From: Paraglomus occultum
Taxonomy: Eukaryota > Glomeromycota > Glomeromycetes > Paraglomerales > Paraglomeraceae
Assembly: GCA_910592205.1 (NCBI GenBank)
Contig: CAJVPJ010000810.1
Location: forward strand, 1-16,260
Direction of reading: 5' to 3'
DNA: 16,260 bases
Shown here in pieces: positions 1-7,915 of this stretch. Position 1 is the stretch's first letter. Each line of letters starts with the position of its first letter. The notes beneath the pieces are model-generated. The model saw nothing but the letters and a program-made list of their open reading frames with translations, searched no databases and had not been told where the DNA came from. The position numbers and the translations under genes were made by a program.

Positions 1-237
1 TTCTCATATAATCCAAGCATAAAATATTCTGCTCCTCTATATCTCGATTCAAGTGCATCGTTTGTGTCAATCTCTAATAGTCTGTTGAGTTTCTGCTGTC
101 GAAACATTGTTGCCAACAACTTGTGAGTAAAGGTGTGTAATAACAGATGGCACTTGAACAACTATTTTACTCCTGCGTACAATCAAGCGTTGATCAGCGG
201 TCGCTAGTACTAGATAATCGCAAGTATTGTCGTACAG
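1..237 (-). pseudogene. Coding-like frames at left edge, minus strand, unknown protein
   Basis: Two overlapping minus-strand frames look like protein. One is open from 237 down to a TGA at 69-67 (56 codons; it contains VITHLYSQVVGNN and ends TIRD). The other is open through the left window edge and holds an ATG at 107-105 followed by 35 codons (MFRQQKLNRLLEID, then ESRYRGAEYFMLGLYE). The two frames can be joined by one frameshift or a small intron; a CTTTACTCACAAG sequence near 131-119 could act as a 3' splice site. The composition is balanced and hydrophilic with few Ser runs, whereas the antisense + frames are Ser-rich, as expected for the shadow of a coding strand. I recognise no family. 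It may be the 3' part of a gene continuing beyond base 1, or a relic. Confidence 0.3.
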
Positions 238-487
238 TTACGCCCAGTCCCACGTTCTATGGTGCACCCAACTCTATATGATACTCAATTTCTTCGATGC
301 AGTGTAACGGAAAACCGCTTAACAAAATTCAATATTTAATATTTATATTGTGACATACCCGAATTATTGTAAATTCGCATTGATAGTATATTAATTGATA
401 AGTTTTACTAATCGTTCATAATATGCCTCGTCTTAACTATAAGTAGCAAACAGAAAGCGAAATACAAATGATTGTTTTTTTATACTA

Positions 488-844
488 ATGCTTCAAGACG
501 ACCAACAAGAATCAACAGAGAATAATGATGGTGGATTTTGGAGAATAGCGAGATATGGGCTGAGAGGTTTTTTGGAAGTTGAAGAGAGATTTAGTTGGTC
601 TGAACAGAAGATGTGTTACAAAATAAAAGAGTCTGCTATGAATCTACGTTATGAAATACTCAATGGTGTAAAGACAGAAGAATTAAAAAGACATGTACAT
701 TTATTTGCAAAAATTGATACTTTTTTTCAACCATTAACATTAGCATCATCATCGGCATCGGCAGCACCAGCATTTACATCCGAATTCTCGTCATCTTTCT
801 TTCCTGAGTTGCAATCACGTTTAAAAGATTTGAGTAATTCTTAA
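488..844 (+). CDS. Small hypothetical protein, 118 residues
   Basis: This is a complete ATG-to-TAA ORF with no family I recognise. Residues 1-15 are acidic and polar. Residues 16-75 form a charged, probably helical block (FWRIARYGLRGFLEVEERFS, then KIKESAMNLRYEIL and KTEELKRHVHLFAKI). Residues 85-105 are a Ser/Ala-rich linker (SSSASAA), followed by a short amphipathic end (FPELQSRLKDL). There is no signal peptide or membrane segment. An upstream ATG at 468 opens a six-codon uORF ending in the TAA that overlaps the chosen start. The frame is also open back to 443, so the ORF could be a terminal exon; TACTAAT at 483-489 resembles a branch point. A real small gene is plausible but not proven, because 118 codons can occur by chance in this composition. 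Confidence 0.4.
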   Translation: MLQDDQQESTENNDGGFWRIARYGLRGFLEVEERFSWSEQKMCYKIKESAMNLRYEILNGVKTEELKRHVHLFAKIDTFFQPLTLASSSASAAPAFTSEFSSSFFPELQSRLKDLSNS

Positions 845-964
845 TTAAGCAAGTCTTATAAACATATACAATATCGCCGATTACCAGATAATATTAACGA
901 ATTTTTGAATAAGAATTTAAATATCGTGTAGTTTCCGTTTTGCTTGAATTTGCCTCGATTTACT

Positions 965-1800
965 TATAGAGAGAAATTAAAGGAAGACCCTTGTAAACCA
1001 CTTCACCTCCGCTCCCTCCTCATTTTCGCTTTTGTTCTCACTATCAGAATCGTCAAAATTAACAAATTTTACGCCACTCAGGTTATAAGTGAGATCACTA
1101 ATTGGAAATGACTGTTTTCACAATTTTCGGAGAGCTTATACTGTATATTATTAAAAAAAGTACTCCAACTTTAAAACATTTCAACTCAGCATAAAGACGT
1201 TTTTATGACAAACCCACCAGTAACTTTAGACATAATAATAATTACTGGCAAAAATTTTGCCTCTACATTGAGCTGAAAAATGTTAAAAACAGGTGGCACA
1301 AACGTTTCATGCACAAGTCGCGCAAATCATTATCTGTTACAGACCCAGATTTATTATTATGTGCGAAAAAAATTTCTTCGTAAAGAATTGCTATTTTGGT
1401 GTTTGGGTTTGTTCCTGTTTACAATGTCTTTAAAATAGTAATAGTAATTACAAGATAATTGTTCCTTATATGGGCAGAGAACACGATAAAGAAATTGGAC
1501 GATGATAGTATAAAAACCCGGGTAATGTGGCATTAAAAAGCTTAGAAAACATAAAAAGTTTATATTCAACAAGAGAAAGCCAGCAGTTATTTAAAGCGCT
1601 GTTGATAGTTTGGAGAATGTATTGCCAAAAAACGGGTAAATTTAATGAAAGAAGGTGTCCTAATATAAAACTAACAACTAAGATCAAACTCTATACATAA
1701 CTTTAGCCATAAAGGAAAATCCGTTTAATCGACATAATTGTTAACATTAATTCACTTTTCTCTCAAGGAAATCTTCCATAACGCAGATTCCTACAAATGC
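965..1800 (-). pseudogene. Broken minus-strand coding region, unknown family
   Basis: Reading the minus strand from about 1800 to 965, successive protein-like stretches appear in changing frames with few stops. They include a hydrophobic stretch from 1687 (LPVFWQYILQTINSALNNCW, then VEYKLFMFSKLFNATLPGF), a basic stretch (FKDIVNRNKPKHQNSNSL), HNNKSGSVTDNDLRDLCMKR near 1360-1300, VHETFVPPVFNIFQLNVEAK near 1315-1255, and an acidic end (VNFDDSDSENKSENEEGAEV, then KWFTRVFL and TAA) near 1060-979. At least three frameshifts and two internal stops (TGA and TAA near 1180-1160) separate them. There is no intact start. The pattern fits a decayed gene or transposon ORF. No diagnostic motif lets me name a family. 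Part of the acidic tail may simply reflect a CT-rich + strand. Confidence 0.35.
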
Positions 1801-1803
1801 AAC

Positions 1804-1927
1804 GGGTCCGGTTTATTTCACCGACAATTATTTCACCGGCAATTATTTCACCGACGGGTATATTTTACCGAAAATTTTTACCGAAACGGCTGACTTTCAA
1901 ATATTTGTCGGTAAAATAAATGCCTCC
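1804..1927. mobile_element. MITE-like insertion with inverted ends and 10-bp target duplication
   Basis: A 124-bp segment sits between two exact copies of CAAATGCAAC (1794-1803 and 1928-1937). Near its ends are inverted 14-mers, TTTATTTCACCGAC (1812-1825) and GTCGGTAAAATAAA (1907-1920), matching at 13 of 14 positions. Both ends begin with GG in inward orientation. Inside, the core ACCG recurs at 1820, 1835, 1850, 1867 and 1880, giving about five imperfect tandem units of 13-17 bp with consensus AATTATTTCACCGAC. It encodes nothing. A 9-11-bp target duplication is typical of Mutator-like elements, so a Mutator-type nonautonomous element is the best guess. The direct repeats could also be coincidental. 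Confidence 0.55.
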
Positions 1928-2136
1928 CAAATGCAACACAGCATTTGTGGAGATGTCACGTATGTGAATCCGGGCCAAGCTAATAATAAAACCATCTGAA
2001 TAAATTTGCTTACGGTCAACTACGACAAAATTTATTATTATAACATCTTGGAAGCCAGTTTACGGAAGTTGGTTATATCTAACCGTAGATTGGCGGACGC
2101 TGGAGTATCAGATGGGAGGCCGCATTTCACAACACT

Positions 2137-2227
2137 TATTTCATCGACAAATATTCGCCAACATTATTCCGAAATCATATTTTTTTTTTGGCATCTGATT
2201 GTCAGTGAACTAATAGTCAGCGAAATA
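2137..2227. repeat. Degenerate relative of the ATTTCACCGAC element
   Basis: The left arm TATTTCATCGACAA (2137-2150) differs from the unit consensus at one base. The right arm (2199-2227), read on the minus strand, matches two tandem consensus units at 24 of 29 positions. The two arms face each other across an interior of about 48 bp that includes a T10 run, so the segment could fold into an imperfect hairpin like the better preserved copy at 1804-1927. No clear flanking duplication was found. Confidence 0.45.
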
Positions 2228-2550
2228 TACGGAACCGCATCAGACTGACAAAAAAAATAGTTCGATTATAGGTGTCAAATTTTTGTTTATTAATAGATAA
2301 CTCAAGTTTGAAGGAGAGTCTATTCTAGGCAATAGATAATGGCACAACAACACATTCTTTAATTACAGTATACCCCGTCTTGTTTTACATCACAAGTACT
2401 ATTTGATGCAGCCTAATCACACTTTTTTAAGTCATTGTTTGCTTAAGATATATTATTTAACTTAGGAAATCTATTTAGTATCAGGAAATTTCAGAGAACA
2501 TTTGTTTGTCCGATTCACAAATGAATTGGGGAGATAATTAAAATCGACAG

Positions 2551-2697
2551 CCATTTCACCGACAACGGTTTATAAATCTATTATTACGTGTGTGAGATAG
2601 GTATTAAAAATTTGTGCCTTTGGGAATAATCGACTGTAGTTTGCGAACAATTTTGTTCATCAATTATAACTGTCCGTAATAATTGTCAGTAAAATGG
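2551..2697. repeat. Third inverted pair of the same repeat unit
   Basis: CCATTTCACCGACAA (2551-2565) faces TTGTCAGTAAAATGG (2683-2697), and the two match at 13 of 15 positions when one is reversed and complemented. The interior of about 117 bp is AT-rich and noncoding. Orientation and sequence match the ends of the element at 1804-1927, so this is probably an older member of the same family. No convincing target duplication was found. Confidence 0.4.
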
Positions 2698-2699
2698 TT

Positions 2700-4040
2700 A
2701 CAATATGGACTCATTAAATTGTGCCTGTGAATCTTTATTACGAGAATTACTTACCTTAGAAAGGTGCCGTTCTCTGTTTTTTTAATTACATGAGTATTAG
2801 TATTGTTCGGTTGAATAATTAATTTATAAGACTTACAATATGATCTCTTGAAGTAATGCCGTTCTGAATACTATTCCTTGCGAAGACTCAATTTAAGGTT
2901 TCTGGGTTGAATTCTACATTTGCCTAAGTATTACAAGATTATGCGCAATTGTAGAATAAAAACTCTGTCTGCCATGTTTCGATTGTTCGAACAACAGATT
3001 GGAATAGAGAATGGGAGAAAATTAGTGTAAATATCCATCCAAATTGCTTGAACAATAAAATAACAAAGATGAGCATAAATTAAAAATCAAACTGACTGGG
3101 AGATGTTTGTTTTTGTAAAAATAGGTATGAGAAAAGAGGAGGTAGTGAAGGATAAAATTTGCAGACATATTCTTATTACCATTTTGAATAACAGTTCTTG
3201 TAAAGAAATTGACAAAGTTATATCTTTATGATTGTTAATTGAAATACTTACTTACTGTCATATAAATTACAGTTGATTTTAATAATCATTTCCCCTACCA
3301 GTACTAGCCATCGATATTTGCATAAGACCTCATGTTAATGAGGCTCCAACTAACATTTAGTCGACGTATAAATTAGGTGTTTTTGCACTTGGTCAGATAA
3401 TAAGCAGTAACCATTTTGTTGTTTACCACTTGTTAAACAATTGCCATAATTTGGGTTTAACCATTTATCTTATTGTAAAAAAAAAAGTGTAATTATTGAA
3501 ATAAATTAACTTGATGACAAGGACATGACATCTTGAATGACTGTAAAGTGTTTCCGTGGTTTAAACGCATAATAATTAACGATGCCAAAAAACCCCTCAG
3601 AATACGCGATTAGACGGATTTCTTTCTCGCTTTTCGGGAAAAATTTTATTCATCCGAATTACTCGACAGACTCGGCTGCCGTTAATAAAATCTTTTAACT
3701 TGGTAGAAAAACCTTTATAGAACAATCGAACTGTGACAACTGAATATTTCTGCTTTAATAGAACAAGTTAATAACAAGTTGACAAAGTTTGTTAAGTTGT
3801 TCGTCATTGGCAAAAAAGAATTATAATAGCTTGAAAGAAAAAGCCTATAACCTGACTTGTTGGTAGCAAAGTATTCACTTGTTATATGAGGATGTCGTTA
3901 CCATTTCGCTTGCAAAGATCTTTGTTATAGAAGTAAAGTTTCGCTGTTTCTAAATAACGTGATTTAACGGTGAAAAATGCCAAAGTAAAACAAAAGGCCG
4001 GCGTAGCATGAAGTTTATGTTGTAGTCGTTGTCATTATAA
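2700..4040. other. AT-rich stretch with no supported gene
   Basis: No gene is supported here. The only coding-like signal is a minus-strand frame of about 57 codons ending in TGA near 3600 (it contains FINGSRVCRVIRMNKIFPEK), which has no start and no neighbours in frame. It could be another relic or chance. The rest is AT-rich with short A and T runs. Confidence 0.4.
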
Positions 4041-4514
4041 TGTAATATATATACTATAATCGTTGTCCTACATTTGACCTATCCTTGTTGCGATAGAAAC
4101 AAGGTCATGATGAAAACATGTGCTTTATACAAAACAAGGCCAGGCCACAAGACAGAATCATACGAAGAAATCAAATTACAAAGCACGACCGTCATTAAAA
4201 CTCGTACAGTTAATGTCAAAACCATGCCATGTAAATTAAGGGATACAAGACGATGTGTTTGAACAGACTGTGGTTTGGATATAATAATAATAATAATGAT
4301 GATGATGATGATGCTTACCATAAAGCAAGCGAGTAAGCAAGCAGACAAAGCGAACTTGGAATGCGAGGCTTGTGTAAAAGAACTCGATATACCCGATAAG
4401 AAAGATGTTCGAGAAAAGCAAAAAGACAATGGAAACGGAACGACTGATGCTGTTTGTAGTACAATGAGTCATTTAATCGATGCATTGAACTTTAAGGGGT
4501 TTGTCCTGATCTAA
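4041..4514 (+). pseudogene. Open + frame split by one TGA and a microsatellite
   Basis: One + frame is open from 4041 to a TAA at 4512-4514 except for a TGA at 4260-4262. The first half is basic and Cys-containing (TVNVKTMPCKLRDTRRCV before the stop). The second half starts with an in-frame trinucleotide microsatellite, (ATA)n then (ATG)6 at about 4278-4312, translating as poly-Ile then poly-Met. It continues as a hydrophilic segment (ANLECEACVKELDIPDKKDV, then HLIDALNFKGFVLI). Overlapping frames on the minus strand are also long, so part of the openness is compositional. I recognise no family. A gene relic invaded by a microsatellite is the most economical reading. Confidence 0.25.
4280..4312. 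repeat. ATA/ATG trinucleotide microsatellite
   Basis: A run of ATA units passes directly into six ATG units. It is a perfect short tandem repeat and would be length-variable between strains. Confidence 0.8.
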
Positions 4515-6540
4515 AATTCGTTCCGAACACAGACACAAAAAGAAACACAATCGAAATTTTAACTTTGGTTAAGTCAGCTCTGTTCAATCAGCGATTGGTG
4601 GGTCTGCGTTTTAAATTTGCCTAAATTGTCAATGCTATAGCTTTGTATCATCATGTGTTAAATCCAACACATGTTTAGTTTAGAAAGTACCATGGACGTA
4701 GAAACACAAGTACAACGTAGCAAAATGCTATTGTTATGGCTCGCAGAAAAAGCAGGTCTGATTCTGATTAGGCGCATCAAATCTTTTTGCTGTCGAGACG
4801 CAGGCTGAATTACTATTTTTATTTGAAAGGGGGGGTTTTTTTATTAAACCGATCTAATCATTTGCGCATTTGTTTTTTTTTATGGAATGACAATTGTTAG
4901 TCATGTTGTTATTATTATATTACCATTATTATTATTAGATTGCATGATATGCGCCGAATATAAATGCTGTACATCAAATAATAACCACCCGTTTGCCAAG
5001 TATATTTTCTAAGTTGTCTTCCATGTGCATTATCTTTTGCAATCGAAAGTCGATGACAAATAATTTTTTTTATGCTATGCGCTGGCTGCATTGCTTTGGT
5101 AAGACAGCCCAGCCACTAAAGACTAAAAACGTCATAATAGTTGATTGTTCGCCACAAGTCAAAATATTCCTTTCCCCACCTCATCTCATGTGGGGGAGTG
5201 TGCCGCAACAAAACTTATAGTGATTGTTGGTGCAACGTCTAACTGATTGCCACAAAAGTAACCACAAACGACATGATGTGATGCTAAAAGTCATATAAAC
5301 ACTAACTTTCGCTGGTCCAAGTGTTCTACACTTTATACTCTGCATAGAATAATATACAAATGTGGTGAACAATAGTTGGTTCTTTCAGAGTGGTTCTATT
5401 CAATTGATATGGACATCTTCATTGCTTACAAATAACTTCCTTTTTCATCAAACCTTTTAGGTGCATCTCATATCTACTAACAAATAGGAACATTTCCATT
5501 AAAATTACTTACACAAACCTAATTTACACCAACTCTATTTTATGTGCCATGGTGTGAAATAGTAAGTGAATGAGTCTGTGTGGTATGTGAACTGAATAAA
5601 ACGCTAGAGGATTACCGCGATGGGTTTAAAGACAAGTAAAAGTGAATTGTTTTTAAAGGGTACGAGTGTCTGTTTCTATTTGGTTTCATAACAGTACGTT
5701 GGTCGCATGTTTGACTTTCACATCTATTGCAGCATAAAACGTCCGTACATTACATGCTAGTAAGTGTCTAGATTATGGTCACAGAACGTCCGATTAACCA
5801 AAGAAATTTAATATCAATACATATTAGTCCTAAAAAACAGCCAATAAAACAGTTACGAAACAAAAACTAGATTCCATGTGAGATTTCAGTGAACGACTCG
5901 GCTACGGAGGTCAACATATTAATTAACGATTGCTACTAATGAATCAATAATTAGGGGAGGAATAGACAACAACGCAACGTTATGTATGTTCATCGTGAAA
6001 CAGTGAACAAAGACAAATCAAATCGACATTCACATATTGATATATTTACGTTGTTATAGGGAAACGTTAATTTTTGGAATGTTTAGACAAAAGTTGTGAT
6101 AAACTCTTCGGTTTCATCAGGACGCCGGCAACTCTTTTAAGCCGAAAAATTTGAGGGCAACACTTTCTTTGATCCACTTGTAACGATCGAGTTACGCAAC
6201 GTTTGTGTGATCACCCGTCAAAATATCCACTGAACACGATACTCGTCCAGGGCTGGAAAAAACTGGGCTCCTCTGTCAAATTATACAGTGGCATCATCCT
6301 TAGTCAAACGTTACTGTTATCGTCTTTGATTTATGTTCCTGAATCATTCACCCATAGCTGACGATTGGATGTTGATCATGTGACTATCTTAATCATTATT
6401 ATCATCGGTTATCAATACTCTATGACGTTCCAAGATACACTCGAAATCATTTTATTTGTCAACGCATCATATCTCTGCTTTATTGCTATCTCGTATAATA
6501 TTCTCATTCCACACGTCGGCTTACCAAGAATAACAAAGTA
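4515..6540. other. Two kilobases without a supported gene
   Basis: No gene is supported. A + frame is open for about 75 codons to 5220 but has no ATG start and an unconvincing composition. A short inverted repeat, CCCCAC (5174-5179) and GTGGGG (5190-5195), flanks a 10-base loop. Around 6075-6320 the base composition is less AT-rich and a minus-strand frame has only two stops in about 90 codons (it contains LRMMPLYNLTEEPSFFQPW), which could be another relic. I saw no splice-consistent gene model. Confidence 0.35.
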
Positions 6541-6561
6541 GTATTACGTAACCGGACAATC

Positions 6562-6590
6562 ATGGTGATTTGCTCTCTCGAAATCACCAT
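6562..6590. repeat. Perfect 10-bp hairpin
   Basis: ATGGTGATTT (6562-6571) and AAATCACCAT (6581-6590) are exact reverse complements around the 9-base loop GCTCTCTCG. It lies in intergenic DNA about 170 bp from a polypurine tract. Its role is unknown; it could be a protein-binding palindrome or the end of a small repeat. Confidence 0.7.
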
Positions 6591-6756
6591 CACACATACG
6601 GTTGATCGATTGCCGATTAACTATTGTGCTTGAAAGGATAACAGCCTTTTTTGTTTGTTGGTTTGTGTCCAAAATTTGCGAGTGAGGTGATATTAAGGAG
6701 GTGAAATTAAGGTGCTACTACGATGAGACAGTAAGGGACAGTGGAAGATTGATGGG

Positions 6757-6860
6757 TGATGTAAAAGGGGGGGGTAAAGAGAGGAATGGGGTGATAGGGA
6801 GCGAGGTAGATGGAGCGAGGAAGAGAAAAAGAGAGAGAGAGAGAAAGAAAGAGAGGCGAG
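6757..6860. repeat. Polypurine tract with (GA)n core
   Basis: About 100 bases are nearly all purine on the + strand, including a G8 run (6767-6774) and a GA-dinucleotide run near 6832-6843. The 76-codon ORF that crosses it (6701-6931) is Arg/Lys/Glu-rich only because of this tract, so I do not call it a gene. On the minus strand it is a CT-rich block like the one in front of the GPI-protein gene at 12328, so it could be a promoter remnant for a lost minus-strand gene. Confidence 0.65.
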
Positions 6861-7197
6861 AACTGCGCTTAATCATTATGTGGTTACAAAAAGAAGGGTC
6901 TTTGCGATGTTTCCCATTGGATATGCATTAATGGTTAATTACTAAGAATGTAGCATAATGAATGCAATTCGAAGCAAATCGCATAAAACTACAAAGAGAA
7001 TGTCTAAATTTAGGGCATATAAGTAGTATCTTGTGAACTAAATGACCTTTTATGATAAAAAAGGTGCGTTTGTGTAAATATGTTAACAATGGAACGTAAG
7101 AGATATATCTGCATATATATTTACACTTGTTGTTTGATATGTTGATACAATCAATATAAACTTATTAATATATACACATATTTATTACGTCAACATA

Positions 7198-7347
7198 CCC
7201 CACTTATAACCCCACTTAATAACCCCACTTAGTAAAACCCCACTTATAACCCCGCTTAGTAAAACCCCACTTCGTAAAACCCCACTTCGTAAAACCCCAC
7301 TTATAACCCCACTTATTACACCCCACCTCGCACAGATACAAGTGGGG
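7198..7347. repeat. CCCCACTT minisatellite capped by an inverted unit
   Basis: Nine tandem units of 12-15 bp start with CCCC(A/G)CTT at 7198, 7210, 7223, 7238, 7250, 7265, 7280, 7295 and 7307. A degenerate tenth unit starts at 7321, and an inverted copy, AAGTGGGG, lies at 7340-7347. Spacers alternate between ATAA (12-bp units) and AGTAAAA or CGTAAAA (15-bp units). The minus strand carries regularly spaced GGGG runs. The 95-codon minus ORF across it (repeating SGV) is a product of the repeat, not a gene. Confidence 0.85.
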
Positions 7348-7915
7348 GCATTGAAATTCTTTAAGATTTTAATGTACATCGGCATATACTTAAACAAGTA
7401 AAAATTTTTTTTCACAATGAAAATTATTTGTTGCTTGCATATAATGTATGCTGAAACAACTAAAAAGAACAAGGTTTGCGTCGTGGTACAAAAAATTCCA
7501 GTGCTAAAATAAATAGACGGGCGGGGCAGAAGGACCCAACTAGAATATCGGCTTTTCCAATCATCTGATTATAATTTGATTTTTTTTGTTATTGAGATAT
7601 AACAGCTGATTTCTAACAGACACATTAAACATATATCATATCTATATATATATCCATTAAATAGTATATCAACCTTCAACAGCATCACATTTTATAATAT
7701 TACTCGGCATTTTCATAAATCATTAATTCATTCGCATTTTTTTTTCTGCAAAATATAACCAAATTTTATCATAGCAATCATCCCATTACACATCACACAA
7801 TATCCGGCAGATTTTTTAATCAAAGTCATTTTCTCTCGACCGTCACATTCCCCAATTATTAATATATTAAACCGTATAATATACAGTATATACCATCATC
7901 AATCATCATCTCTAA
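7348..7915. other. AT-rich upstream region of the F-box gene
   Basis: No coding signal is visible. The last 300 bp before the start at 7916 are very AT-rich, with TATATATAT near 7643-7651, TATA-like ATATACAGTATATACC near 7878-7893 and CATCATCAATCATCATC just before the start. This is the likely promoter and 5' leader of the F-box gene, but no specific factor site can be named. Confidence 0.4.

Noticed and set aside
2006-2248. 80-codon + ORF across the degenerate repeat at 2137-2227
   Set aside because: It has no ATG at its start, and it overlaps an inverted repeat and a T10 run; the frame is probably fortuitous.
6701-6931. 76-codon + ORF rich in Arg, Lys and Glu
   Set aside because: Its composition comes entirely from the polypurine tract it crosses; no domain and no splice or start context.
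7185-7472. 95-codon minus ORF with repeated SGV units
   Set aside because: It is the translation of the CCCCACTT minisatellite.
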